Source: Yersinia bercovieri ATCC 43970
Lineage (GTDB): Bacteria > Pseudomonadota > Gammaproteobacteria > Enterobacterales > Enterobacteriaceae
Assembly: GCF_013282745.1 (NCBI RefSeq)
Contig: NZ_CP054044.1
Location: forward strand, 3,720,001 to 3,784,000
Direction: 5' to 3'
DNA length: 64,000 bases
The notes under the pieces were generated by a model. That model was not told the DNA's origin. It saw only the letters and a list, made by a program, of their open reading frames with translations, and did not search any database. Position numbers and translations under genes: made by a program. Shown piece after piece: positions 43,840 through 55,042 of this stretch; position 1 is the first letter of the stretch; every line of letters starts with the position of its first letter.

Positions 43840-44919
43840 ATGACCTTGAAAAATCTACTAAAAACACTGGCCGCCTGTATGTTGGTTAGTGGATTAATAT
43901 CGCAATCTGCATTGGCTGAACCAAGCAAACCCTTGGTTATCCAGGCGCAGGGAAGTTTTGCCGCAGGCGGCTCAGTCATGACGGCACCGGGTCAGTTTGA
44001 TCCGAAAAAACCGCTAGACCCGGCAGGCCAGAGTTACCATGGCGATCACGCGGCGGTGTTCTATCAAATCCCTGAGAACCCACATAAATATCCCATTGTG
44101 ATGCTACACGGTGCCGGGCAATCTTCCCGCACATGGGAAAGCACACCAGATGGTCGCGAAGGTTTTCAGAACATCTTCCTGCGCCGCGGCTTCTCGACCT
44201 ATCTGGTTGATCAGCCACGTCGGGGTGATGCTGGCCGCAGCATGGTGGAAGGTGCCGTCAAACCGGTTGCGGATGAACAGTTATGGTTTAACCAGTTCCG
44301 TCTGGGTGTCTGGCCAGATCTCTTTGATGGCGTACAGTTCTCCCCGGATAAAGAGGCATTAAATCAGTACTTCCGCCAGATGACCCCCAACACCGGCCCC
44401 TTTGATATCAATGTGATTGCAGATGCTATGTCGGCGGTAGTGGATAAATCTGGCCCGGCGATTTTGTTTACCCACTCTCAGGGGGGCGGCCCTGGCTGGT
44501 TTACCGCGATGAAGAACACCAATGTAAAAGGGATAGTCGCGTTTGAACCGGGCAGCAGCTTTGTCTTTCCCGAAGGCGAAGTCCCACCGCCAACCAAAAA
44601 TGCCTTTGATACTGTCAAAGGGGAGTCTGTGCCACTGGAGCAGTTTAAGGCACTGACTAAAATCCCGGTGCTTATCATCTACGGCGACAATATTCCGGAT
44701 AAGCCGACTGCCCTGCCGGCCCAGGATAGCTGGCGGGCCAGACTGGCCGTTGCCCGTCAATGGCGGGATGTGGTGAATAAGCATGGCGGAGACGTGACGG
44801 TTATCCATCTGCCGGAAATTGGCATCAAAGGGAACACTCACTTCCCCTTCTCAGATCTGAATAACGTCCAAATTGCCGATCTGGTCTCTACCTTCCTGAA
44901 AGAGAAAAACCTTCAGTAA
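43840..44919 (+). CDS. Secreted alpha/beta hydrolase
   Basis: A 359-residue hydrolase with a signal peptide (cleavage after ALA, residue 26). The nucleophile elbow is THSQGG with Ser213. The oxyanion segment is LHGAGQSSRTWE (His90-Gly91). The likely catalytic His is in KGNTHFPFSD near 340. It begins 4 bases after the cupin stop with GAGG in the overlap, so the two are coupled. It is not related to the Cys-type hydrolase on the other side of the two-component genes. Substrate unknown, probably an ester. Confidence 0.82.
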   Translation: MTLKNLLKTLAACMLVSGLISQSALAEPSKPLVIQAQGSFAAGGSVMTAPGQFDPKKPLDPAGQSYHGDHAAVFYQIPENPHKYPIVMLHGAGQSSRTWESTPDGREGFQNIFLRRGFSTYLVDQPRRGDAGRSMVEGAVKPVADEQLWFNQFRLGVWPDLFDGVQFSPDKEALNQYFRQMTPNTGPFDINVIADAMSAVVDKSGPAILFTHSQGGGPGWFTAMKNTNVKGIVAFEPGSSFVFPEGEVPPPTKNAFDTVKGESVPLEQFKALTKIPVLIIYGDNIPDKPTALPAQDSWRARLAVARQWRDVVNKHGGDVTVIHLPEIGIKGNTHFPFSDLNNVQIADLVSTFLKEKNLQ

Positions 44920-44927
44920 TCATGCAG

Positions 44928-44953
44928 TAATGGCGTCGCCGGTGGCGCCATTA
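44928..44953 (+). terminator. Possible terminator or attenuator after the hydrolase
   Basis: Stem TAATGGCG/CGCCATTA with a 10-base GC-rich loop, then AGGTTTTA. The T-run is short. It separates the secreted-enzyme genes from the aldo/keto reductase genes. Confidence 0.5.
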
Positions 44954-45024
44954 GGTTTTATCGCATCGTCATCATGACTATTTATGAATCTAACTAATAA
45001 AGCCATTCAGATTATAGTGTCTAA

Positions 45025-46940
<1,916 letters not shown>

Positions 46941-47069
46941 TCTTTTAGAATTATGACAATAGCGGCGCAGCCTGACATCCCTGCGCTTGCGTATATTTTG
47001 ACGCTTATCGTTCAAATGTTAATATAGGGGGCTGAGGGAACGACACTTCACGATGAGAAAGGAAATTTT

Positions 47070-47816
47070 TTGAACCCTAAAAGCAAAATGCATTTGTGGC
47101 CAAGCTTAGCTTTATATGCAATGGCAATTTTCCTATTGGCAGGATGCTCAAGCAAATCAAATCGTGACTATGCCACACTGCCAAAAGGCAGTTACAACGA
47201 TAAAACCTATACCGTCCAGCGGGGCGACACCCTCTATTTTATTGCGTGGATCAGTGACAGTGAAGTCAGTGACCTTGCGCGCATCAATAAAATTCGTCCC
47301 CCCTATCAACTAGAGATTGGGCAAAAAATTCATCTCAGCGGTTCCGCACCCGCAGGGCGTCAAGCTGCGGGTAAACGTAAATCTTCAAGTGCCGCGCTAG
47401 CCAATTCGGCGCCACCCCCTGGCGCCAATCGTTGTTGGCGCTGGCCAACTAGCGGCAAAATAATTTCGAAGTATTCCACCGCCGATGGTGGCAATAAGGG
47501 CATAGATATTGCGGGTAAACGCGGTCAGCCAGTCTACGCCTCAGCCAAAGGGCGGGTCGTCTATGTGGGAAATCAGCTGCGCGGCTATGGAAACTTAATC
47601 ATGATTAAGCATGGCAATGATTTCATCACCGCTTATGCACATAATGACACTATGCTGGTCAAGAATGCGCAGGATGTGAGCGCTGGGCAAAAAATAGCCA
47701 CCATGGGAAGTAGCGGGACGGATACCTTAATGTTGCACTTTCAAATCCGTTACCGCGCCACAGCCCTTGATCCCCTGCGCTATTTACCCCCTCAGGGAAC
47801 ATCACCTAAGTGTTGA
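47070..47816 (+). CDS. actS: Amidase activator ActS-like lipoprotein (LysM plus degenerate LytM)
   Basis: A 248-residue lipoprotein: lipobox LAGC (Cys26), LysM domain about 46-88 (YTVQRGDTLYFIAW), linker, LytM/M23 domain about 125-245. The LytM zinc site is degenerate: the HxxxD motif is NKGID (Asn142) and the HxH is LHF (Leu222-His223). It should therefore activate N-acetylmuramyl amidases rather than cut peptidoglycan, as E. coli ActS (YgeR) does for AmiC. The start is TTG with AAGGAAA upstream; ATG at 47088 is the alternative. Confidence 0.88.
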   Translation: MNPKSKMHLWPSLALYAMAIFLLAGCSSKSNRDYATLPKGSYNDKTYTVQRGDTLYFIAWISDSEVSDLARINKIRPPYQLEIGQKIHLSGSAPAGRQAAGKRKSSSAALANSAPPPGANRCWRWPTSGKIISKYSTADGGNKGIDIAGKRGQPVYASAKGRVVYVGNQLRGYGNLIMIKHGNDFITAYAHNDTMLVKNAQDVSAGQKIATMGSSGTDTLMLHFQIRYRATALDPLRYLPPQGTSPKC

Positions 47817-47859
47817 TTTATCCTACCCGTTTCAGATAACGTGATGTTTCAGAAAGGAA

Positions 47860-47883
47860 AAAGGCTCCTGATTAGGAGCCTTT
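47860..47883. terminator. Terminator between actS and the RpiB-like gene
   Basis: Stem AAAGGCTCCT/AGGAGCCTTT with a 4-base loop, convergent genes. A second hairpin (GCGGGTGAC/GTCACCCGC, 47895-47918) follows 11 bp later, right at the end of the RpiB-like gene. Confidence 0.85.
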
Positions 47884-47926
47884 ATATTTTGGGTGCGGGT
47901 GACTTTTTTGTCACCCGCCTCCGGCG

Positions 47927-48565
47927 TTACGCCAGAACTTGTTTCACGAATGCTTTAATCTCTTCAACCTGACAGTTATCGAAGAAGCACTGCTGGAAAC
48001 GTTCGCCGCTAACGGCAGTTTTCACCAGTTCAGGATCGATAGCACGCAGTGTATCCAAATAATTATCTTTCACTACCGCAGCTTTCACTTGATTCAAGAT
48101 ACCCGCGTTACGCACTTGTGGCTCTTTACGATCCAGTGGGTAGCCTTCGCCTTTCACGCCAGTGAACGCTTTTTCAAAGATATAACGTACATTCAGCTCT
48201 GCGCCCCAGCCAAAACCTTTGGCATATGGCAGTGACAGTGCATTACCATTATTAATTTGAGCAAATAGGAAAGCATCCGCTGGATCGATGCAATAGCCAC
48301 ACACCACGCCAGGGTGGATGTTTAATGACATCATTGCGCCCTGGCCTGTACCACAGCCAGTGACCACGAAATCAACCGCTTTAGAATTCAGCAAGATACT
48401 GGCCATGATCCCCAGATGAATATAAGTCAGGTGATGGTCGTTTTCATCACTCATACCTACGTTGTATACCGGGTACGCTTTTTCCGAGGCTACAGCATTC
48501 AGCTCTTTCAGGATTATCGCGTTTTTCGTTGCCTGACTATTTTCCATCATCAGTGCAATTTTCAT
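47927..48565 (-). CDS. RpiB/LacA/LacB-family sugar-phosphate isomerase-like protein
   Basis: A 212-residue protein with an RpiB-type N-terminal fold (MKIALMMENSQATKN) and the phosphate-loop signature VVTGCGTGQGAMMSLN, corresponding to the GTG(I/Q)G loop of RpiB with its Cys. It is longer than RpiB (about 149) because of a C-terminal extension of about 60 residues. The substrate is not known; in related plant-associated enterobacteria such proteins belong with hexuronate catabolism. It stands alone here. A KdgR-like palindrome lies 80 bp upstream. Confidence 0.8.
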   Translation of the reverse strand: MKIALMMENSQATKNAIILKELNAVASEKAYPVYNVGMSDENDHHLTYIHLGIMASILLNSKAVDFVVTGCGTGQGAMMSLNIHPGVVCGYCIDPADAFLFAQINNGNALSLPYAKGFGWGAELNVRYIFEKAFTGVKGEGYPLDRKEPQVRNAGILNQVKAAVVKDNYLDTLRAIDPELVKTAVSGERFQQCFFDNCQVEEIKAFVKQVLA

Positions 48566-48644
48566 TATTTTATCTCCGATTGGTCAATGACACGTGGTTC
48601 ATTGAAGGTGTTATGTTTGGCTTGATTATATCGAAGATAGCACT

Positions 48645-48663
48645 AGTAAAACAACATTTCAAT
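48645..48663. promoter_or_regulatory. KdgR-like operator candidate
   Basis: AGTAAAACAACATTTCAAT matches 14 of 19 positions of the KdgR-type palindrome (AATGAAACA-N-TGTTTCATT form, my recollection of the consensus). It is upstream of the RpiB-like gene. Confidence 0.35.
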
Positions 48664-48789
48664 TTTAATGAAAATTAGTTCTACGCACGTCACACATCGG
48701 AATTGCTTGGGTTACGCCCCCCTATTTCCTCTTGAAATTTTGGCCACAACGGCCTTATATGGACGTTTTAAGGGGGCAAAACAGCAATC

Positions 48790-49455
48790 TTAGTGGTGCA
48801 ACATCTCGTGAACGATGTCATCTTTATCCAATGTTATTGGGTAAAAGGTTGGCCAATTATCCATTTGTTTAAGTAATTTTTCATGTGATTCATTGCTCGT
48901 ATAAATATGAAAATGCTGGGATTTTTGTGGTTTAATGATGTGGTCGCTGAATTGAACATATTTGGGTGCTTTCGAATGGGTATCTTTGCACTCAAATAGA
49001 TAGCGCACACCTTTTTTCCCTGAATCGTAGTGCATTATTTTAAAACCAGAGTAGCTATATTTGCAGGAGTACACGGCTTCAGTGGTATGGAAATCAATCG
49101 TATTGTCCTCAATACCAATCATATTAACATCAGTGGCGTAACCTTTTTTGTAATACTCCCGGTACTCTTCAACACTTTTATCTTTATTTTTCTGCGACTT
49201 ATGAACCAATACCGCGTCCAAATCCCCTTTTAGCAGGTAGGGATTCACTGATTGCCAAACCCCATCCCAATCGCTGAGCGCTCTATCTTTAACCTCTTGG
49301 TCTTCAAAAACGCCTTCACTTGCTTTACGTTCTGCATCCGTTTGTTGATGCTCATGCCCATGGCTATGGTTGCCGTGAGCTAATGAGTTAAAACTGCTTA
49401 GTGAGGCACAAACTCCGAGTGCAATAATGGTTCGATGGACAAGTTTTTTTGGCAT
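48790..49455 (-). CDS. zinT: Periplasmic zinc-binding protein ZinT
   Basis: A 221-residue periplasmic metal-binding lipocalin-like protein. The signal peptide ends at SLAHG. A His-rich stretch HGNHSHGHEH follows, then the ZinT domain (SDWDGVWQSVNPYLLKGDLD; FSDHIIKPQKSQHFHIY). It helps deliver zinc under starvation, usually to ZnuA. A Zur-type box lies 30 bp upstream. Ending on EMLHH is typical of the family. Confidence 0.95.
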   Translation of the reverse strand: MPKKLVHRTIIALGVCASLSSFNSLAHGNHSHGHEHQQTDAERKASEGVFEDQEVKDRALSDWDGVWQSVNPYLLKGDLDAVLVHKSQKNKDKSVEEYREYYKKGYATDVNMIGIEDNTIDFHTTEAVYSCKYSYSGFKIMHYDSGKKGVRYLFECKDTHSKAPKYVQFSDHIIKPQKSQHFHIYTSNESHEKLLKQMDNWPTFYPITLDKDDIVHEMLHH

Positions 49456-49481
49456 GAATAGCTCCTGGTTGAATACTTAAA

Positions 49482-49505
49482 TGTAATGTTATACTATTAC
49501 ATATA
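49482..49505 (-). promoter_or_regulatory. Zur box upstream of zinT
   Basis: The core AATGTTATACTATTACAT (49485-49502) matches the enterobacterial Zur palindrome (ATGTTATA-N-TATAACAT type), placed 30-50 bp before zinT. Repression by Zur with zinc is expected. Confidence 0.75.
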
Positions 49506-49873
49506 TTGTAATCAATAGGCACCTATCTTCCAACCTAGATCTAATGAACACCCAGCTTACAGGGTAAAATTTATCGTTGTTTCATTAAGATAACCTATGT
49601 GCATTTGTATTGAGCAGATAACAAAACCATGGCAGGGATCTAGCAAATACAGGTAATTTGAGCGAGGGGTGACGACTAAATGTGTTATTTAGCAACCAAA
49701 AAACCGCCTAGGCAAAATTTATCTAGAGAAGAGACGCAGTATAAAGCAGTCAAAGAGTGTAGCCCACGGTCTGTCTGTGGGCATTAATCACATAAATCTG
49801 AATTATATTAATATGATAAATCAATGCCTGATATCGATGGTCAGCGGCAAAAAGGATGGAAGTGATAGATAAG
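49506..49873. other. 368-bp gap between the zinT promoter and hutD
   Basis: No gene seen. A weak hairpin, GCCCAC...GTGGGC at about 49763-49783, could end hutFD transcription but has no T-run. Confidence 0.4.
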
Positions 49874-50446
49874 TTATCGCTCTGAAAACAGATCCACCCA
49901 CAACAAGCAACTATCCGCCACGAGCGGTTGTAGTTGCCCCCCTTTGATTGTAGGCAGCCACCAACAGCCCTGTGAAACAGTTAGTTCGTGGGTTGCGGTG
50001 TGATTGATGAGCCATTTCCCTTTCACCACATAGAGAAGTCCTGCATGGGATGCGGGTAATTCCCGTGCCGAACTCACCGCAGTTACTGAGGACTGCCAAC
50101 AGCCTCGCCGAGTCATAATATTAAAATCTTGGCTGCTCCCACCTAGTAGCTGCGCATGAATAGGAGTATCGCCGGGAAAAGCAAAAGGTTGTAATGGCAG
50201 TGAGAGTGTATGAGCTTCCCAGTCTGGGCTGGAGAGTACAACGCCCTCTCCTGAGAGTAACGTAATTGACCGGTCGATATTTGGGAATAGCGAAAACGGG
50301 CCATCTTGTTCAATCGTCGCGATACTGGCGCGCCAGGCAAAATCATCTCCCCCGACTGGCCAGCATGCAATTTCACGGGTTTCTCCGCCCCCATTTCGCC
50401 AACGACTAACCGGTAAACTGGCAAAGTCAAAAACGGTAAAGCTCAT
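49874..50446 (-). CDS. hutD: HutD-family protein
   Basis: A 190-residue cupin-fold protein of the HutD/Ves family: MSFTVFDFASLPVSRWRNGGGETREIACWPV, then RASIATIEQDGPFSLFPNIDRSITLLSGEGV. In Pseudomonas, HutD is thought to tune the hut operon by binding an intermediate such as formylglutamate; this is inference here. The start overlaps the hutF stop (ATGA). Confidence 0.9.
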   Translation of the reverse strand: MSFTVFDFASLPVSRWRNGGGETREIACWPVGGDDFAWRASIATIEQDGPFSLFPNIDRSITLLSGEGVVLSSPDWEAHTLSLPLQPFAFPGDTPIHAQLLGGSSQDFNIMTRRGCWQSSVTAVSSARELPASHAGLLYVVKGKWLINHTATHELTVSQGCWWLPTIKGGQLQPLVADSCLLWVDLFSER

Positions 50447-51816
50447 CAGACCTCCTGTTGACAGGCTTTCAGTACAGCTAGAAAAGCCTGTGCAGTTTGC
50501 TGTTGCAGTGGATGATATCTATCCACTATTACCGCTTTACCCGCCACATAAACATCTCGAATTTGCGATTTGCCCCCCGCAAATAACCAACGGTTCAGCA
50601 AAGAAGCTGATTCTGTACCGGCAATATAGGGATCATCACCATCCAAAACTAGCCAGTCTGCACGATAGCCTTCAGCTAACTGGCTAATTTTGCTGGCACA
50701 AGCCTGCCGCCCGCCCGCTAGCGCTTGCGTATAAAGTAAGTCAGCAACAGCAGGAAGCTGCTCACTGGTCAGGCGATTACGCCGTTGATCACGCAAACGC
50801 TGACCATATTCCAACCACCGTAACTCCTCCACCACATCCAGTGAAACGTGACTATCCGACCCTATACCCCAGCGCCCCTGATACTGTAGATAGTCAACAC
50901 CAGGGAAAATACCATCCCCCAAATTCGCTTCTGTGGTTGGGCATAACCCTGCAACTGCCTGACTTTTAGCCAGGCGCACAAGCTCTGACTCATCCAGATG
51001 GGTAGCATGAATCAAACACCAACGGCTATCGACAGGCAAATGGTCATACAGCCATGCAACAGGCCGCTGCCCACTCCACTCCATGCAGTCATTAACTTCT
51101 TTTTGCTGCTCTGCAATGTGGATATGTACCGGTAATTGCTTATCTGAGGCATGAAGCACCTCCTGCATTTGGCTTAACTCCACAGCGCGTAGCGAGTGGA
51201 AACATAAACCCTGATTTTGCAGCGGCTGGTTAGCAAGCTGTTTACTGATAATTTGCTGCTGTTTGAGATAACTTTCAGTGCCCTGAATAAAACGACGCTG
51301 CCCCCGTTGAGCCGGTTGGGCACCAAAACCCGCATAGCTGTACAATACCGGCAGCAGAGTCATCCCGATCCCAGCATCTTGTGCTGCCTGACTCAGCTGT
51401 GACGTCATTTCGCCCGGATCGCTGTATGGGTGACCGTCAGTGTCGTGATGTAAATAATGAAACTCCGCAACCTGGGTATAGCCACCTTTCAGCATTTCGA
51501 TATACAACTGGCGCGCTATCACACCGATATGTTCCGGTGTCAATTGCTGTACCAGCCGATACATCAGATCCCGCCAAGTCCAGAAACTGTCCTGCGGATT
51601 ACCCGCAATTTCTGCCAGCCCTGACATCATGCGCTGAAAAGCGTGTGAGTGAAGATTTGGCATACCGGGTACGATGGGCCCTGATAAAATCTGACAACCT
51701 GCATCACTGCTCCCAGGACAAATACGCTGAATGACCCCCTGTTCATTGACAGTGATCTGCACATTCGTTGCCCATCCATCAGGTAAAAAAGCACGCTTGG
51801 TAAAATAAACTGGCAT
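50446..51816 (-). CDS. hutF: Formimidoylglutamate deiminase
   Basis: Amidohydrolase-fold enzyme of 456 residues that turns N-formimino-L-glutamate into N-formyl-L-glutamate and ammonia. The metal motif is PGMPNLHSHAFQRMM, with HIHIAEQQKEV and IGSDSHVSLDVVEEL carrying the further His and Asp ligands. Its presence with HutG defines the five-step histidine pathway. It is divergent from hutC, with a HutC-type operator in between. Confidence 0.93.
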   Translation of the reverse strand: MPVYFTKRAFLPDGWATNVQITVNEQGVIQRICPGSSDAGCQILSGPIVPGMPNLHSHAFQRMMSGLAEIAGNPQDSFWTWRDLMYRLVQQLTPEHIGVIARQLYIEMLKGGYTQVAEFHYLHHDTDGHPYSDPGEMTSQLSQAAQDAGIGMTLLPVLYSYAGFGAQPAQRGQRRFIQGTESYLKQQQIISKQLANQPLQNQGLCFHSLRAVELSQMQEVLHASDKQLPVHIHIAEQQKEVNDCMEWSGQRPVAWLYDHLPVDSRWCLIHATHLDESELVRLAKSQAVAGLCPTTEANLGDGIFPGVDYLQYQGRWGIGSDSHVSLDVVEELRWLEYGQRLRDQRRNRLTSEQLPAVADLLYTQALAGGRQACASKISQLAEGYRADWLVLDGDDPYIAGTESASLLNRWLFAGGKSQIRDVYVAGKAVIVDRYHPLQQQTAQAFLAVLKACQQEV

Positions 51817-51888
51817 AGCGATGTCCCAATATTTTGTTCAGAGTCAAACGCGCTAGCAGCAGCGGCGTCAATTAATTAAACCATCCAC

Positions 51889-51908
51889 TTGTATATACAT
51901 ATACATAC
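51889..51908. promoter_or_regulatory. HutC operator in the hutF-hutC gap
   Basis: TTGTATATACATATACATAC contains the palindrome TGTATATACA plus an overlapping second TATACA half. Known HutC sites contain this TGTATATACA-type dyad. It could control hutFD and hutC at once. Confidence 0.75.
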
Positions 51909-51964
51909 GCTAAATTGAACCTTAGACTTAACATATGATTTTATTATTTGACGAGGTTAACGCC

Positions 51965-52732
51965 GTGGCGGAACAGCCAGCAGTCTTACAATTAAGTGCC
52001 GCAATGGACGATACTCCTGCGCCAATTTACCAGCGAGTGAAGCTGGCTATCATTCGTCAAATCAGAACCGGCATCTGGCAGCCCCACCAGCGTATTCCCT
52101 CTGAAAGTGAGCTGGTTACCGAGTTAGGGGTCAGCCGGATGACCATTAACCGCGCACTACGTGAACTGACCAGCGAAGGTTTCCTCATCCGCATGCAAGG
52201 TGTAGGAACCTTTGTTGCTGAGGCAAAAGCGCACAGCGCCTTGCTAGAAGTTCATAATATTGCTGATGAAATTACAGCTCGAGGCCACAGACACAGAAGT
52301 AAAATCTTGCAACTAGAGGCCCGCCCAGCAACTCCAGAAGAAGCAATAACTTTAGCTATTCACCCCGGACACCCCCTGTTCTACTCGCAAATTGTTCATT
52401 ATGAGAATGACGTTCCCATTCAGGTCGAAAACCGTTGCGTCAATCCCAATACTGCACCCGACTACATGAAGCAGGATTTCAATCTGATAACGCCTTACAG
52501 CTACCTCACCCAAGTGGCCCCGCTCACTGAGGGTGAACATATTGTTGAGGCGGTGATCCCAAGCCCTATCGAACGACAACTGCTGCAACTGGATGAACAT
52601 GAACCCTGCCTGTTGATTCGCCGTCGAACCTGGTATGGAAAAGCCATCGTGACCGCGGCTCAACTGCTCTATCCAGGTTCTCGCTATCAGCTCTATGGTC
52701 GTTTTACCCCACAAGGCACCGTGACGTCCTGA
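51965..52732 (+). CDS. hutC: Histidine utilisation repressor HutC
   Basis: GntR-family repressor of 255 residues. The winged-helix domain (about 25-90) contains QPHQRIPSESELVTELGVSRMTINRALREL. The UTRA effector domain (about 100-250) binds urocanate in the family. I chose GTG at 51965, which has GAGG nine bases upstream; the ATG at 51935 lacks a ribosome site. It sits between the two transcription units it should repress, each with a matching operator. Confidence 0.92.
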   Translation: MAEQPAVLQLSAAMDDTPAPIYQRVKLAIIRQIRTGIWQPHQRIPSESELVTELGVSRMTINRALRELTSEGFLIRMQGVGTFVAEAKAHSALLEVHNIADEITARGHRHRSKILQLEARPATPEEAITLAIHPGHPLFYSQIVHYENDVPIQVENRCVNPNTAPDYMKQDFNLITPYSYLTQVAPLTEGEHIVEAVIPSPIERQLLQLDEHEPCLLIRRRTWYGKAIVTAAQLLYPGSRYQLYGRFTPQGTVTS

Positions 52733-52827
52733 ACAATTTTTTTTCTCTGCGAGAACTGCGAAGTGTTACGCAATTGTTGAAATCCCTATCTTGCTGATAG
52801 TGAATTTATGCGCTAGGTTGTCCATGA

Positions 52828-52839
52828 TTGTATATACAA
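52828..52839. promoter_or_regulatory. HutC operator upstream of hutI
   Basis: Perfect 12-bp palindrome TTGTATATACAA, 35 bp before hutI, matching the site at 51889-51899. Confidence 0.8.
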
Positions 52840-52873
52840 CTTAATTTCGTCTGTTTTTTTGGGGAGTGAGATT

Positions 52874-54091
52874 GTGTCAGAAATTCACTGCGACAGCCTG
52901 TGGTACGGCGCCGACATCGTGACCATGTGTGGTGGGAAGTATCACCTGATACCGCAAGGTGCGATGGCGGTGACTGACGGTAAAATAGTCTGGATTGGGC
53001 CACATAGCGAATTACCCGCATTCAGTGCCTCACGTGAAGTCGCCTATCAAGGTGGCCTGATTACCCCCGGATTGATTGATTGCCATACTCATCTGGTTTT
53101 TGGTGGTGATCGCAGCGCCGAATTTGAGCAACGCCTTAATGGCGTTAGTTATGCCGAAATTGCGGCCAAAGGCGGCGGCATTATCTCCACAGTCAAAGCC
53201 ACGCGAAATACCAGCGAACAACAACTGCTGGAACAAGCTCTATTTCGCCTAAAACCGCTACTTGCAGAGGGCGTAACCTGCATTGAGATTAAGTCCGGTT
53301 ACGGCCTTGACCTTGAAAGTGAAATAAAAATGTTGCGGGTTGCTCGTCAGTTAGGTGAATTACTGCCTATCACAGTTAAAACAACTTGTCTGGCAGCCCA
53401 CGCTTTACCGCCTGAATTTGCAGGTCGAGCTGATGACTATATTGATTTCGTTTGCCATACCATTATTCCGCAAGTTGCCGCAGAGGGAGTGGCAGATGCC
53501 GTTGACGCTTTTTGTGAGCATCTGGCATTTTCACCCGCGCAAGTTGAACGCGTATTTCTGGCCGCACAGCAAGCAGGTTTACCCGTCAAGCTACATGCTG
53601 AACAGCTCTCTGCACTGAATGGCAGCACACTGGCCGCCAAATATCATGCGCTCTCAGCCGATCATCTCGAATATGTAACCGAGTCAGATGTTCAGGCAAT
53701 GGCTAAAGCGGGAACTGTCGCAGTGTTGCTGCCGGGGGCCTATTATCTATTGCGGGAAACACAGTGCCCGCCAATCGAACTGTTCCGCCAATATAGGGTA
53801 CCAATGGCCTTAGCCAGTGATGCTAACCCAGGAACATCCCCTGCACTCTCCTTGCGTTTGATGCTTAATATGGCGTGCACACTATTCCGCATGACCCCAG
53901 AAGAAGCGCTGGCAGGAGTGACTTGTCATGCCGCTCAGGCTCTTGGTCTGCAAGAGAGCCAGGGCACGCTGGAAACAGGTAAATTAGCGAACTGGGTTCA
54001 TTGGTCATTATCTCACCCTGCCGAATTGGCTTACTGGCTGGGTGGCCAATTACCTGCGACTGTCGTTTTCCAAGGGGAGACGCGCCCATGA
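52874..54091 (+). CDS. hutI: Imidazolonepropionase
   Basis: Hydrolyses imidazolone propionate to formiminoglutamate. It has 405 residues. Amidohydrolase metal motifs are [20 protein letters not shown] and [17 protein letters not shown] at 52874 is chosen because GGGGAG lies seven bases before it; a TTG five codons upstream is the alternative. It is coupled to hutG by ATGA. Confidence 0.95.
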   Translation: MSEIHCDSLWYGADIVTMCGGKYHLIPQGAMAVTDGKIVWIGPHSELPAFSASREVAYQGGLITPGLIDCHTHLVFGGDRSAEFEQRLNGVSYAEIAAKGGGIISTVKATRNTSEQQLLEQALFRLKPLLAEGVTCIEIKSGYGLDLESEIKMLRVARQLGELLPITVKTTCLAAHALPPEFAGRADDYIDFVCHTIIPQVAAEGVADAVDAFCEHLAFSPAQVERVFLAAQQAGLPVKLHAEQLSALNGSTLAAKYHALSADHLEYVTESDVQAMAKAGTVAVLLPGAYYLLRETQCPPIELFRQYRVPMALASDANPGTSPALSLRLMLNMACTLFRMTPEEALAGVTCHAAQALGLQESQGTLETGKLANWVHWSLSHPAELAYWLGGQLPATVVFQGETRP

Positions 54092-54897
54092 ATATCACCG
54101 ACCCTTTGAGCTTCTGCGCGGGTAAACTGCCGCTATTAATCAGCATTCCTCATGCAGGAACACGGCTGACGCCTGCCGTTGCAGCGGGTCTGTCAGACGC
54201 GGCTCGCCCTTTATCCGATACCGATTGGCATATTCCTCGTCTCTATGACTTTGCCCATGAAATGGGGGCCAGCCTAGTGATCGGTAATTACTCTCGCTTG
54301 GTGGTTGATCTCAATCGACCAGAGGATGATCAGCCGCTATATACCACCGCAACGACTGGCTTGTTCCCTGAAACACTTTTCGATGGCCGTCCTTGCTTTA
54401 TGCCGGGTAAAACGCCGTCACCGCAAGAGCGTCAATCTTACCTGCAACATATTTGGCGCCCCTATCATCAGCAACTTCAATCAGAGTTGGTTCGCCTTAA
54501 AAACCAGTTTGGCTATGTGTTGCTGTTAGATGCTCACTCGATTGCATCGGTTATCCCGAGATTGTTTGAGGGGCGACTACCAGATTTGAACTTTGGTACT
54601 AACAGTGGGGCCAGCTGTGCACAGTCATTAAGCGAGCAGTTGCTTGAATGTTGTCAGCATCACTCCTCATTTAGCCATATATTAAATGGTCGTTTTAAAG
54701 GGGGGCATATCACTCGAGCCTATGGCTTACCTCAGCAGCATCAACACGCAGTACAGTTGGAGTTATCGCAGCTCAACTATATGTCTGAAACCGAACCTTA
54801 TCCCTACCTGCCAGAGCGGGCAACTCATTTACAACAATTACTCCAACAGCTGATTAATAGAATGTTGTTATGGGGCGAGAGCTATTATCAGCGCTGA
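54088..54897 (+). CDS. hutG: N-formylglutamate deformylase
   Basis: Zinc-type N-formylglutamate amidohydrolase of 269 residues, the last step yielding glutamate and formate. Motifs: [40 protein letters not shown] and [17 protein letters not shown]. The ATG overlaps the hutI stop. The frame is open 29 codons upstream, but that part is inside hutI. Confidence 0.95.
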   Translation: MNITDPLSFCAGKLPLLISIPHAGTRLTPAVAAGLSDAARPLSDTDWHIPRLYDFAHEMGASLVIGNYSRLVVDLNRPEDDQPLYTTATTGLFPETLFDGRPCFMPGKTPSPQERQSYLQHIWRPYHQQLQSELVRLKNQFGYVLLLDAHSIASVIPRLFEGRLPDLNFGTNSGASCAQSLSEQLLECCQHHSSFSHILNGRFKGGHITRAYGLPQQHQHAVQLELSQLNYMSETEPYPYLPERATHLQQLLQQLINRMLLWGESYYQR

Positions 54898-54962
54898 ATG
54901 ATCGTAAGTAATTTACCATCATTTATTGGAATGATTGAATTGATAGTGATTATTGAAAAGCA

Positions 54963-54990
54963 AAAAAGGCGGGGGTTATCCCGCCTTTTT
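54963..54990. terminator. Bidirectional terminator between hutG and the porin gene
   Basis: Stem AAAAAGGCGGG/CCCGCCTTTTT with a short loop and T-runs on both strands. Confidence 0.9.
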
Positions 54991-55042
54991 AATTCACCAA
55001 TTTCCGACACAGAAAAGGGCAATAACAATTGCTTAAATTAAC

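Noticed and set aside
47895..47918. Hairpin GCGGGTGAC/GTCACCCGC as a separate terminator for the RpiB-like gene
   Set aside because: No T-run follows on the minus strand. The neighbouring hairpin at 47860-47883 already serves both convergent genes.
54001..54087. A 29-codon N-terminal extension of HutG
   Set aside because: It lies wholly inside hutI in another frame. The ATGA overlap start at 54088 gives the family N-terminus and length.
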